DNA of 25,425 bases from a virus. Below the pieces are notes generated by a model. It was not told the DNA's origin, did no database searches, and saw nothing but the letters and a program-made list of their open reading frames with translations. Made by a program: the position numbers and the translations under genes. This document shows, in pieces, positions 1 to 6,960 of this stretch. Position 1 is the first letter of the stretch; every line of letters begins with the position of its first letter. The stretch lies in the IMG/VR virus record IMGVR_UViG_3300022916_000083, positions 1-25,425 of that record; one strand, written 5' to 3'.

Positions 1-660
1 CAACAAGATCGAGTCCTGGAGCTGCTCGGCGCTCAAGCCAGCTGCGGCGGAGACCACGCCGGTGCGCTCGATGTCCTCGGCGGCCGAGCGAATCGCGTCG
101 CCGCCCTCGCGCAGAGCTCCAACAACGCCACGGCCCGCCCGGCCGAAGATGTCCATCGCGACCTGAGATTGCTCCGCGTCATCGCGCAGGGTGCCGAACC
201 GGTCGCCAACGGTGGCCAGCGTCTCAGCCAGCGTCATCCCGGAGAGGTCTTCAACGGTCAGGTTCAGCTTCTCGAGTGCGTCCTTCGCCTCGCCGGTGCC
301 GTCGCGCGCGTCGGCGAGGTTGCGCTGGAGGTCCTGGAATGCACGGCCAGCCCGGACAGACCCGCTCGTCATCAGGTCGAGCACACCCTGAGCGGTGTCC
401 AGCTCCTCGATCGCCGCTCCGACCTGCCGAGCTTCCTTCGCGACCTGGTTGAGATCTGAGCTGAGGGTGACCGCGGACTTCGCGATACCGACGATCGCAG
501 CGGTCACGGCAACGCCGGCCGTCGCCATGACCGCGAACCCGACCTTGGCGATCTTGCTCGCGGCAGCGTCCAGCCCGCTCAACGACTTCGCGGTGGAGTC
601 GATCTCCTTCTTCGCGCTCTTCGCTGTGGCGCCGATGACCATCTTGAGGACGTCAGCCAC
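1..660 (-). CDS. Tape measure protein, N-terminal part (cut by window edge)
   Basis: The reading frame is open for 220 codons from a GTG at 660 to the window edge. Tape measure proteins set tail length and help pass DNA across the membrane. The visible part starts VADVLKMVIGATAKSAKKEI, then has a small-residue-rich hydrophobic stretch at about residues 28-50 (VGFAVMATAGVAV). Long Ala-rich helical segments follow, containing GTGEAKDALEKLNLTVEDLSG, a pattern common near the N-terminus of tape measure proteins. The GTG lies inside the end of the frameshifted chaperone gene (GTGGCTGA, 8-bp overlap). An ATG at 642 is the other possible start. The position directly after the G/GT chaperone pair is the classic siphovirus order and is the main support. 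The length and any lytic domain lie outside the window. Confidence 0.85.
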   Translation of the reverse strand, partial: MADVLKMVIGATAKSAKKEIDSTAKSLSGLDAAASKIAKVGFAVMATAGVAVTAAIVGIAKSAVTLSSDLNQVAKEARQVGAAIEELDTAQGVLDLMTSGSVRAGRAFQDLQRNLADARDGTGEAKDALEKLNLTVEDLSGMTLAETLATVGDRFGTLRDDAEQSQVAMDIFGRAGRGVVGALREGGDAIRSAAEDIERTGVVSAAAGLSAEQLQDSILL

Positions 661-1144
661 GGCCCCGCGCCCCCTTCATCGCCGCCAGCCGAGCCGCTCG
701 GCTCTTGGCTTCTTCCCGATCCTTCATCGCGAGGATCTCGATCTCATGGTCGAGGATCTGGCAGGCCTTCAACACGCGAGGGTCCGCCGTCTCCAGATCG
801 CTCACCGGAGACAGCCCGGTCACCCTCGCCGAGTGCCACACCGCCATCGCCGTACGCATCCACGGCTCAGCGGCTCGCTCCGGGCACGTGTGCAGCCGTC
901 GGCGTTCAGCATGCTCCTCGGCCGGTGGAGCCGCAGGCCAGCGCACGGGCGTGCTGAACCGCGGCTTGCCCGCGTGCTTGTGCCCCTTGGGGTAGGGGTC
1001 GCCCGTGATCCCGCGCACGCCTTCGCACATGGCCCACAGCCGGCAGCCGTCGCACCCGGCAGCCTTGCGGGCCGACAGTGCCTTCTTGTCCAGCAGTGGC
1101 TCGGGCGCGGCCTGGACGTGGAGGAGCGCCCTTAGGATTTTTCC
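653..1144 (-). CDS. Tail assembly chaperone, -1 frame extension (T part of GT fusion)
   Basis: This open frame has no convincing start of its own and is in the -1 frame relative to the upstream chaperone. It is best read as the T domain reached by ribosomal frameshifting at 1138..1144, giving a fusion of about 298 residues. In lambda-like phages the G and GT proteins chaperone the tape measure protein during tail assembly. The frame begins ILRALLHV after the slip. It carries a Cys cluster (CDGCRLWAMC) and a His/Lys-rich stretch, and ends in a charged helix (DREEAKSRAARLAAMKG). The Cys cluster is not usual for T domains and may bind metal. The end overlaps the tape measure start, as expected for this pair. 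A separate gene starting at the ATG within the Cys cluster is possible but would cut the motif. Confidence 0.75.
   Translation of the reverse strand, partial: GKILRALLHVQAAPEPLLDKKALSARKAAGCDGCRLWAMCEGVRGITGDPYPKGHKHAGKPRFSTPVRWPAAPPAEEHAERRRLHTCPERAAEPWMRTAMAVWHSARVTGLSPVSDLETADPRVLKACQILDHEIEILAMKDREEAKSRAARLAAMKGARGRG
1103..1144 (-). promoter_or_regulatory. Programmed -1 frameshift signal (slippery run plus stem)
   Basis: On the minus strand the last sense codons of the chaperone are GAA AAA TCC TAA. The run GGAAAAA spans 1144..1138, so a tRNA on AAA can slip back one base and still pair with AAA. Six bases later, GGGCGC (1131..1126) can pair with GCGCCC (1108..1103) across a 17-base loop. 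The spacing and the GC-only stem fit known -1 frameshift stimulators. The heptamer is not a perfect X XXY YYZ, because GAA would re-pair with GGA, so slippage is likely on the single AAA codon. Confidence 0.7.
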
Positions 1145-1548
1145 TGATCGGCGGTGACCTCCGCCTCGGCGAGCATGTGCTTGACCAGCGCCTTCGCCGG
1201 GGCCTCCATATCGACCAGTGCGCGGATCGCATCCTCGGTCGACAGCGACTCCGAGCCCATAGTCAGCCCCTCCACGGAGTGGACGAGATCCAGCAGGAGA
1301 TCGAGCCAGAGCGCGCTCGCCGACTGCAGCTGGCCTGAGAGCCCTGCCAGCTTCTCGGCGATCGCCTCGGAGGACACCTCCGCTTCGTCGTCTTCCGCAG
1401 TGGCCCCTGGCCTCATGGCCTGCAGGTCGTTCTCGAGCAGTCGAAGCCGCCACGCCCCCGTGACAGGACGGTAGCGAACCACAGCCGGGTCGCCTCCGTC
1501 CTCGTCCCGCAGCTCGTAGCGTCGCAGATTCCATCGCTTCAGATCCAT
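1132..1548 (-). CDS. Tail assembly chaperone (G-like)
   Basis: This 138-residue protein lies between the major tail protein and the tape measure gene, the usual place of the gpG-type chaperone. The N-terminus (MDLKRWNLRRYELRDEDG) is short and basic-acidic. The rest is helical and acidic (VSSEAIAEKLAGLSGQ; SEGLTMGSESLSTEDAIRAL is its later part in outline). It should act in the cytoplasm by coating the tape measure protein, while the frameshifted longer form recruits the tail tube protein. The product ends ADQEKS just after the slippery run. The assignment rests on context, size and the frameshift signal, since sequence similarity within this family is low. Confidence 0.78.
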   Translation of the reverse strand: MDLKRWNLRRYELRDEDGGDPAVVRYRPVTGAWRLRLLENDLQAMRPGATAEDDEAEVSSEAIAEKLAGLSGQLQSASALWLDLLLDLVHSVEGLTMGSESLSTEDAIRALVDMEAPAKALVKHMLAEAEVTADQEKS

Positions 1549-1574
1549 GTGTGGGCGCTCCTGTGGTGGTCGTC

Positions 1575-2963
1575 CTACGCGACCATGATGTAGATCTCAT
1601 CCTCGCCGGCAGACGTGCCCTCGGCCTCGCCTCCCATCGCGATCTGAACCTCGTCCTCGCCGCGGGCGTAGTCGGCGAAGTCCAGCCGAACCGTCGGGCA
1701 CTCGAAGGCGATGATCGCGCCGCTCGACCCGCCCTGCTGCGCGAAGAACTGGATCGCGGTCCGGTTCGTGGCCTCCTGCATCCTGACACCGGCCTCGTCG
1801 TAGAAGGACGAGCCGTTCCCAGAAGGCTTGATCGACCGCATCCCGAGGACGTAGCCACTGAACGCCCACTTGTCGCCGTGCTGCCCCTCGCGGGGTACCA
1901 CGCCCATCTCGCAGGCCAGCGACACCTCACCGAGCTGCATGTCGTCACCGTTGAGGATGATCTGCCCGCTGGTGGCCGGTGCAGGGGTCCCGGCGTAGGT
2001 GCCGGTCGGAACGGCCGGGAACACCTCGGCGTCCTCCAGGTGCGCGGCAGCAGCGCCGCCGTGGGCGTAGACGCCGCGGGTGTCAGATGTCCAGTTGTTG
2101 CCGGACACCGCGATGATCTTCAGCACCTCGGTTCCGACCTCGAAGTAGAAGGGGTTCGTGGCGCTGGCGTCTGCCGGGCACGCCGTGCCGTCGTCGACCG
2201 GGATCGTCGTGACCGCGTCGTTGATGCCGGCGGAGAGCGCCGTGCTGTAGAGCAGGTTCCGCTCGCGGGCCGGGCCACTGGCGGTGATCTTCGCCGCGCC
2301 GGTACCACCCATCGAGAGGTTGAGCGTGTCGATCACCCAGCCGACGAAGCGCTCCATGCTCCGGTTGTTGCCGGCCCAGCCGGTCAGCGCGTCCTGGTCG
2401 TCGGCGCGGGCGTCCTTCGGGTAGGCAGTGATCCCGAAGCTGACGATCGTCGTCGCCACCGGGGCGGACGACAGCGCGGGGGTGACCGTGATCGTGTTCG
2501 GAGCCCCCGCGGCGTCCACCGCTGTGATCCTGCGGAGCTCTCCGCTGATCTCAGCGCAACCCTTGACCGTGATCCCGGCCGCGGTCGTCAGGGCGATCAC
2601 CGTCGTCGTCGAGGTAACGCCAGTGACGGTCGTTGCCGCCGGTCCCGTCTGCTGCTGCCACCCGCCGTACAGCAGGAGGTCCCACCAGTCCGGCGCCGTG
2701 CCCACCGTCGTCATGTAGGCGTAGCACTCCAGCGCCAGCGACGCCTCGCGCTTCTCGCTGATCACGCCCTGCTTGGTCGACGTGTCCCGCTTGTCCTCGT
2801 AGAACGAGAAGGCGGCCGGGCCACTCGTGGTCACGCCGGGGAGCGCCCGCACGGCGTCCGCAGCGACCGGATAGTCCGTGGCCGGGGTGTCGAGCGCGTT
2901 CGCCGCCTGGCCGTCGATGAAGACTGCGAGGGCTGTCCCTACGTCTACGTTGGGTCCGGGCAT
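1575..2963 (-). CDS. Major tail (tube) protein with two inserted beta modules
   Basis: This 462-residue protein is placed between the tail terminator and the chaperone, as expected for the siphovirus tube protein. It starts MPGPNVDVGTALAVFIDG with FSFYEDKR and TTVGTAPDWWDLLLYGG early on, and ends with an acidic tail (EGTSAGEDEIYIMVA). Two segments, about residues 117-177 and 245-315, look like extra beta-rich modules. The second has FEVGTEVLKIIAVSGNNW, then RGVYAHGG and AAAAHLEDAEVF, a pattern found in many phage and adhesin beta repeats. These may explain why the protein is longer than simple tube proteins; in an assembled tail they could project outward. The ATG at 2963 lies just past the upstream stop at 2965. 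A tail sheath was considered but does not fit the context. Confidence 0.75.
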   Translation of the reverse strand: MPGPNVDVGTALAVFIDGQAANALDTPATDYPVAADAVRALPGVTTSGPAAFSFYEDKRDTSTKQGVISEKREASLALECYAYMTTVGTAPDWWDLLLYGGWQQQTGPAATTVTGVTSTTTVIALTTAAGITVKGCAEISGELRRITAVDAAGAPNTITVTPALSSAPVATTIVSFGITAYPKDARADDQDALTGWAGNNRSMERFVGWVIDTLNLSMGGTGAAKITASGPARERNLLYSTALSAGINDAVTTIPVDDGTACPADASATNPFYFEVGTEVLKIIAVSGNNWTSDTRGVYAHGGAAAAHLEDAEVFPAVPTGTYAGTPAPATSGQIILNGDDMQLGEVSLACEMGVVPREGQHGDKWAFSGYVLGMRSIKPSGNGSSFYDEAGVRMQEATNRTAIQFFAQQGGSSGAIIAFECPTVRLDFADYARGEDEVQIAMGGEAEGTSAGEDEIYIMVA

Positions 2964-2964
2964 A

Positions 2965-3519
2965 TCACCAAGCCTCTTCCATCCGCACCGTGAGGCGCGT
3001 CAGTACGATCCAGTTGGGATCAGTCGGGTCTTCGAGCGGTCCGCGGTCTTGCGAGTCGATGGAACAGCGGATCACGCGCCCCTTGGCGTCGCCGGTCCCG
3101 CCGTTGTTCAGAGTCCAGCCCTGAGATCCCATCGGCAACCGGCGGAAGAACAGCGCCCGGATCACGTCCGTGTACCGCGCAGCGGCGACCGCAGCGTCAG
3201 TCTCATCGCCTGAGATCTGAGCCGCGAGCATGAACAGCACCAGGTCGAACCGGTGGTTGACCATGCGGGCGTTCGTGCCCTCGTCCTCACCCTCACAGCC
3301 GTCCCAGACGATCGCCATGTTCGGGTAGGACGTGGCCTGAGACCCGCGGTCGTACAGCGTCTCGAAGGACGCCACGTCGGGCAGCTCAGTCTCGTCGATG
3401 CTCTTCTCGGTCCGGTACGTCTCCAGCAGGTCGTTGAGCCGGAGGGCCCCAGAAACTCCGTCCTCAAGGAACTCGCGGAGTGCCTCAGCCGCTGCCTCCT
3501 CGCCGTAGACGATGGACAT
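2965..3519 (-). CDS. Tail terminator-like protein
   Basis: This is a 184-residue acidic protein starting MSIVYGEEAAAEALREFLED. Its start ATG overlaps the stop of the upstream gene (TGATG), so translation is probably coupled. The order virion morphogenesis protein, this gene, major tail protein matches the usual place of the tail terminator (lambda U type), which caps the tail tube and joins it to the head. Internal features include YPNMAIVWDGCEGEDEG, a helical MVNHRFDLVLFMLAAQ region and WIVLTRLTVRMEEAW at the end, consistent with the alternating strand/helix build of this family. The function is inferred mainly from position; sequence motifs for this family are weak. Confidence 0.6.
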   Translation of the reverse strand: MSIVYGEEAAAEALREFLEDGVSGALRLNDLLETYRTEKSIDETELPDVASFETLYDRGSQATSYPNMAIVWDGCEGEDEGTNARMVNHRFDLVLFMLAAQISGDETDAAVAAARYTDVIRALFFRRLPMGSQGWTLNNGGTGDAKGRVIRCSIDSQDRGPLEDPTDPNWIVLTRLTVRMEEAW

Positions 3520-4160
3520 CAGCGAGTCTCCGTGTTGCGGATGCGCCGGATCGTCGCGTCAGCGGCAGATGTCGGGAAGCCGGTCGCGATCTTGCGGGCC
3601 CGGACGGCGTGAGCACCGATCAACTGGCGGGTCGCGTAGCCGAACGACGCCCTGCCGCGGGAGTCGAACGCCGTGGCCTTCGTGCCGAGCGGCGAGCCGT
3701 TGAAGCGGACCACGGCGCGCTTCTTGAGCTGGATCGTGCGGCCGAACAGGGCACTGGACACCGCGCGCCCAAGGTGGTGGTCCTCGGCGTAGGGGACTCC
3801 GCTTCCGACGCCCAACTCCATCGACGTCTTCGTGGTCCGTCGCAGGCTGCCAGCCCCACCGGTCGCCGCTGCTCGAAGCCGTCCGCTGAACTCGAGGGGG
3901 CGCGGGTGCCCTACCGCGGCGGCCTTGAACACCGGGTAGAGCTGTCGGCCCAGCCACGGAACCTTCGGCGTCCAGTTGGTAGGCCATGGATCGCCAGTCG
4001 AACGCCCGCCGGAGTCGAAGTGGCGGGTCTGGTGGCGGTTGAAGACGTGCCGGATGTCGGCGAACGCATCCCGGAAGTCGTCGATCACGTGCCCCCACTC
4101 CACGAGCCCGAGGGCCACCTTCTCCGCGGAGGGCTTCATCTGGAGGGAGATCGTGATCAC
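3519..4160 (-). CDS. Virion morphogenesis / tail completion protein (Mu gpG or HK97 gp10-like)
   Basis: The open frame extends further upstream, but a GTG at 4160 (VITISLQMKPSAEK) fits best, because it overlaps the stop of a tiny upstream frame and sits in a repeated start block; an ATG at 4139 is also possible. The 213-residue protein has LEFSGRLRAAATGGAG, followed by MELGVGSGVPYAEDHHLGR and then KKRAVVRF. This matches the layout of phage virion morphogenesis proteins: a TGRLR-like segment, V.VGS..PYA..H..G, then a basic strand. Such proteins complete the head-tail joint. The C-terminus is basic (RARKIATGFPTSAADATIRR). The next gene overlaps its stop. Confidence 0.65.
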   Translation of the reverse strand: MITISLQMKPSAEKVALGLVEWGHVIDDFRDAFADIRHVFNRHQTRHFDSGGRSTGDPWPTNWTPKVPWLGRQLYPVFKAAAVGHPRPLEFSGRLRAAATGGAGSLRRTTKTSMELGVGSGVPYAEDHHLGRAVSSALFGRTIQLKKRAVVRFNGSPLGTKATAFDSRGRASFGYATRQLIGAHAVRARKIATGFPTSAADATIRRIRNTETR

Positions 4161-4249
4161 GACGCGAGCCCCCGCACCGCCCGCCGACCGGGGGAGGAGC
4201 GCCCAAGCACCGCCAGCGACCGACGAGCGGGGAGGGAGATCGTGATCAC
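4142..4249 (-). repeat. 19-bp direct repeat covering two gene starts
   Basis: The 19-bp block ggagggagatcgtgatcac occurs exactly at 4142..4160 and 4231..4249 (plus strand), 89 bp apart. On the minus strand each copy reads GTGATCACG/A-type start then ATCTCCCTCC, so both copies encode VITISL in frame with a GTG start. The flanking bases differ. A partial duplication of the start region of the 3519..4160 gene is the simplest reading. Confidence 0.8.
4157..4249 (-). CDS. Possible 30-residue overlapping ORF
   Basis: A GTG at 4249 overlaps the stop of the upstream connector gene (GTGA), and the frame ends with a TGA at 4157..4159 that overlaps the GTG of the downstream gene. The product would start VITISLPARRSLAVL and end RRAVRGLAS. 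It has high third-position GC and is very basic. It may be a genuine tiny coupled gene or just the remnant of a start-region duplication; nothing identifies a function. Confidence 0.25.
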   Translation of the reverse strand: MITISLPARRSLAVLGRSSPGRRAVRGLAS

Positions 4250-4773
4250 AGGTCGTCCCTGCTCTCGGGCCACAAGCAGTTCTCGGAGTACGGCACGTCC
4301 CCGGTGCCAACGGTGAAGTCGAAGTCGGGATCGGCGTCGTCCACCTGGCGGGACTTGACGAACGGATTGGACCGACCGGCCTCCTCGGCAGCGCCTTCGC
4401 CGATCCACATCTCGCGATTGACCAGCAGGTCGGAGATCAGCTTGCGGCCGATGACCAGCAGTTCATCGGCGGTCGCCTTCGCGTCCTTGCCGATCGATCC
4501 CTTCGCCAGCAGGCACCCGCCAGACGTCAGGTAGGCCTCGATCCGCTTCGCCTGCTGAAGAGCCAGCCCGGTCAGTTCGGCGACGCCGTCGACCAGCCTG
4601 GCCCTACGAAACCCGATGGCCGTCTCGTTCGCGGCGTCAGCGTGGATCTCGTTCGCCGCCGTCAGCGTCGGAACCGTCGCCTTCGGAGTTGTGTCCGGCA
4701 GAACAGGAGCGTTTGCAGGCGTCCCGATCTGGGGCGCGTACCTGAGAGCCAGCGCTAGGGTCTGGTAGGCCAC
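4246..4773 (-). CDS. Head-tail connector / head completion protein (probable)
   Basis: This 175-residue protein is read from a GTG at 4773, four bases past the previous stop; no strong ribosome site is visible. It is mostly helical and Ala-rich (LTGLALQQAKRIEAYL; KATADELLVIGRKLISDLL) and ends in an acidic segment (DDADPDFDFTVGTGDVPYSE). In position, two genes before the major tail protein and after the capsid genes, it matches adaptor or connector proteins that attach below the portal. I did not recognise a specific family. Its stop overlaps the GTG within the first copy of a 19-bp repeat, so the following region seems rearranged. Confidence 0.5.
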   Translation of the reverse strand: MAYQTLALALRYAPQIGTPANAPVLPDTTPKATVPTLTAANEIHADAANETAIGFRRARLVDGVAELTGLALQQAKRIEAYLTSGGCLLAKGSIGKDAKATADELLVIGRKLISDLLVNREMWIGEGAAEEAGRSNPFVKSRQVDDADPDFDFTVGTGDVPYSENCLWPESRDDL

Positions 4774-4776
4774 CGC

Positions 4777-5151
4777 CTAGAAGTCCCGCGCGTTGCCGTA
4801 GGTGACCGACATCTTGATCCCGTGCCCCGACGTGGCGGACGCCTGGATCGTCCAAAACGAACCGGCCTCCAGCAGGATGTCCAGCCCGCCTGTCGAATCC
4901 TGCGAGTCAGCGCCTGCAGCGTCGAGCGTGAACGACTCCTCGATGCGCTTCTTGCCGTCGGTCAGCGCCGAGTAGCCGCGGATCTTGAACGTCACCGACC
5001 CCGCGCCGGCGCTGCGGTCGGCGTGCACGACCTTGACCCGCTGCGAGCCGATCGCCACCCCATCCAGGAGCAGCGGCTTGCGGGGTGTCGACTCGGTGGT
5101 TCCTACGCCAGTGAAGGCGAGGTCATCCGCAATCTTCCACGGTCGGCTCAT
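4777..5151 (-). CDS. Small structural protein, beta-rich (function unknown)
   Basis: This 124-residue protein starts MSRPWKIADDLAFTGVGTTE and has an AGGAGG-type ribosome site upstream of ATG 5151. It overlaps the previous gene by 29 bp. The sequence is beta-rich with few charged helices: LLLDGVAIGSQRVKVVHADR, GSVTFKIRGYSALTDGKKR and a C-terminal half (LEAGSFWTIQASATSGHG). Such all-beta proteins in the head-tail region are often virion decoration or joint proteins. No family was recognised and the role is inferred from location only. Confidence 0.55.
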   Translation of the reverse strand: MSRPWKIADDLAFTGVGTTESTPRKPLLLDGVAIGSQRVKVVHADRSAGAGSVTFKIRGYSALTDGKKRIEESFTLDAAGADSQDSTGGLDILLEAGSFWTIQASATSGHGIKMSVTYGNARDF

Positions 5152-5350
5152 CTGCCACCTCCTGCGCCTTGGGCACGTCGGCCAGCACGACCGCCGCCTC
5201 GGCGACCACTGCCTTGCGACTGCCCACCAGCGACTCGGCGTTGTCCTGGTTGACGCGGATCAGCGTCCCGGGCTCGACCTCGTAGACCACCGTCCCGTCG
5301 GCCAGACGGAGGTCACCCTCCAGCCGACACAGCGTGCGAACGAGTGGCAT
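5123..5350 (-). CDS. Small hypothetical protein in head-tail region
   Basis: This 75-residue protein starts MPLVRTLCRLEGDLRLADG. A short strand-rich part (VVYEVEPGTLIRVNQDNAE) precedes an Ala/Val-rich segment and an acidic end (ADEPTVEDCG). It begins three bases after the preceding stop and overlaps the next gene by 29 bp, so it belongs to the same transcription unit. No motif links it to a known family. Its small size and position suggest a connector or a minor virion protein. Confidence 0.5.
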   Translation of the reverse strand: MPLVRTLCRLEGDLRLADGTVVYEVEPGTLIRVNQDNAESLVGSRKAVVAEAAVVLADVPKAQEVADEPTVEDCG

Positions 5351-5353
5351 CGG

Positions 5354-5743
5354 TCAGGACCCGATCTGCTTGATCCGCTCGCGGCAGAAGCGGGCGACGG
5401 TCGAGCGCTTCTTGCCGGCCGCCTCGGCGTCCCGCACCGCCTCCACCTTCGCCGCCGTAGCGAGCGAGGCGAGGAGCTGGGGGATGACCTTCACCGGCAC
5501 GCCGGCGATCGACTCCGGGTCACCGGGCGACCACTCGGGGTGCACAAACGTGCGCTCGACAGCCTCGCCCTTCGTCGGGGGCGGAGCATCGGCGCGCAGT
5601 TCGACCCGGGTGAACAGCTTGTCCTTGAGACCTGCGGCGATGTAGGCGTCGGACAGACCCGAGGGGGCCTGCGTGCCGGCGCGGTAGCGCTTGTGATCTC
5701 GCCGGAGAATCCGGCCGGGGGCGATGACAAGGGTGGTGGGCAT
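5354..5743 (-). CDS. Hypothetical structural-module protein
   Basis: This 129-residue protein starts at an ATG with AAGGAG five bases upstream. The N-terminus (MPTTLVIAPGRILRRDHKRY) is basic. The middle has FTRVELRADAPPPTKGEAVE and a Pro-rich stretch (FVHPEWSPGDPESIAG). The C-terminal half is a helix of Ala, Glu and Lys (AAKVEAVRDAEAAGKKRSTV) ending in Arg/Lys residues. The short regular helix at the end may be a coiled coil or DNA contact. No family was recognised; the gene sits between the capsid gene block and the connectors. Confidence 0.5.
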   Translation of the reverse strand: MPTTLVIAPGRILRRDHKRYRAGTQAPSGLSDAYIAAGLKDKLFTRVELRADAPPPTKGEAVERTFVHPEWSPGDPESIAGVPVKVIPQLLASLATAAKVEAVRDAEAAGKKRSTVARFCRERIKQIGS

Positions 5744-5763
5744 GGGCGCTCCTTGGTGGTGGG

Positions 5764-5979
5764 CTACGGGACGGTCCGCGCGGTCCAGGTGGTGCCGCCG
5801 TCGGTGGTCGTGAAGATGGACGTCGAGTCGCTCCCGTCGTCCTGGAAGTAGTGGGCGACCGTCGCGCCGTAGGCGTACGTGGACCCAGACGGAGCCCCCG
5901 AGCCGGTCGACAGGACGACGTTCCCCAGCTTGATGAACTTCCGTACTCCGAGCTTGGTGAGCAGTGGCGCAAGGGCCAT
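5764..5979 (-). CDS. Small virion-associated protein with Asp-box-like motif
   Basis: This 71-residue protein begins MALAPLLTKLGVRKFIKLGN, with AGGAGG eight bases before ATG 5979, and follows the major capsid gene by 18 bp. It is rich in Ser, Thr and Gly, as are many decoration proteins and fibres. Near its end is TTDGGTTWTA, which fits the Asp-box/BNR pattern (S/T-x-D-x-G-x-T-W) found in sialidases and phage fibres. A single Asp box in so short a protein is unusual. A head fibre or decoration role is the best guess. Confidence 0.5.
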   Translation of the reverse strand: MALAPLLTKLGVRKFIKLGNVVLSTGSGAPSGSTYAYGATVAHYFQDDGSDSTSIFTTTDGGTTWTARTVP

Positions 5980-5997
5980 GTCGGGTCCCTCCTGTCG

Positions 5998-6960
5998 CTA
6001 CGCGACGACGGTGCTGTAGAGGTAGCCCAGCGCCACGGTCGGCGCGGAGAGCTGGTCATCGCGCACCATGTCGATCTGCTCGACGTAGCCGCCCGGGTGA
6101 TCCCAGGTTCGGACCTCGCCGTCCCGGGAGCCGCGCAGGCGCCACCGCTGCAGGCAGCTCTGGGGGGTCATCGCCTGGGGCGACGTCCGCAGCTTGCAGA
6201 AGAGGGCGAACTTGCCCCAGATCTTGGCGACGGTCGCCGTCTGCCCCTCGACCGCGGTGTTCGACCGCATCTTGCCGACCACGTAGTTGTCGACGTCCAG
6301 CGCCTCGGCGATCTGGGCGTCCTTGATCAGGCCGACCGTGTTCAGCGTCCTCGAGCTGTACTCCAGCACCGCGGGGTGCTGGCGGAGCTTCCGGTGCACG
6401 GCCTGACCGACCACACAGGTGTTCGGCTCCTCGCCGGTGGCGTCCTCGATGGAGTCCGCCGCGTCCTGTCCGTCGCTGACGGGGTCGGATGCGTCGTCGC
6501 TCCACTGGTCGGGGCCTGTCAGGGCCTCGGTTCGGCCGGTGAAGACGGCGGTCGAGAAGGCGATGGCCTCGGCCAGCCGCTCCCGATAGACGGCGTACTC
6601 GCGCACGAGGATCGCCGTGTGGACCACCCGCGTGTCGATGCCGTTCCTCAAGAGGGCCTGCTGGGTGCGCTTCGTGACCTTCGTCCCGAGGGCGCACTGC
6701 TCGACGTTCCAGCCGTCGATCTGGCTCATCGCGACGTCGATCGTCATCGGCTCCGTCTGGCCGTCCACCATGATCAGGCGGTTGCCGGGCGACTGCGACG
6801 CGAAGCCGCCGGACACGTTGATGAACTTGCCGGTGAGCGTCGGGACGTCCACCACGGGGAAGATCTGGTCGACGATCGCCGAGCCGGGATCCGAGCCGAG
6901 CAGTCGCGCGTAGTCGTCCAGGAGGACGTCGAGGCGCGCGGAGTTGACCGAGGTGCTCAT
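5998..6960 (-). CDS. Major capsid protein
   Basis: This 320-residue protein follows a decoration protein by an ATGA overlap and has GGAG five bases before ATG 6960. It starts MSTSVNSARLDVLLDDYARL. Segments such as FINVSGGFASQSPGNRLIM, AILVREYAVYRERLAEAIAF and a C-terminal DDQLSAPTVALGYLYSTVVA are typical of phage capsid proteins that follow Mu-I-like protease genes. The context (protease, DUF2190 protein, this gene, connectors) strongly supports the call. The protein has three Cys residues in the C-terminal half (CALG earlier, CVVG, CKLR, CLQR) that could form cross-links. The exact capsid family cannot be settled by eye. Confidence 0.82.
   Translation of the reverse strand: MSTSVNSARLDVLLDDYARLLGSDPGSAIVDQIFPVVDVPTLTGKFINVSGGFASQSPGNRLIMVDGQTEPMTIDVAMSQIDGWNVEQCALGTKVTKRTQQALLRNGIDTRVVHTAILVREYAVYRERLAEAIAFSTAVFTGRTEALTGPDQWSDDASDPVSDGQDAADSIEDATGEEPNTCVVGQAVHRKLRQHPAVLEYSSRTLNTVGLIKDAQIAEALDVDNYVVGKMRSNTAVEGQTATVAKIWGKFALFCKLRTSPQAMTPQSCLQRWRLRGSRDGEVRTWDHPGGYVEQIDMVRDDQLSAPTVALGYLYSTVVA

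Noticed and set aside
1575-2963. Tail sheath protein (would make this a myovirus)
   Set aside because: No separate tube gene follows, the next genes are a frameshifting chaperone and tape measure protein, and the sequence looks like a tube protein with inserted beta modules.
1551-2993. A 480-residue plus-strand open frame across the major tail protein
   Set aside because: It is exactly opposite a coding gene, is Arg/Asp/Val-rich in the way of mirror frames in high-GC DNA, and shows no motif; the minus-strand frame has sensible protein composition and context.
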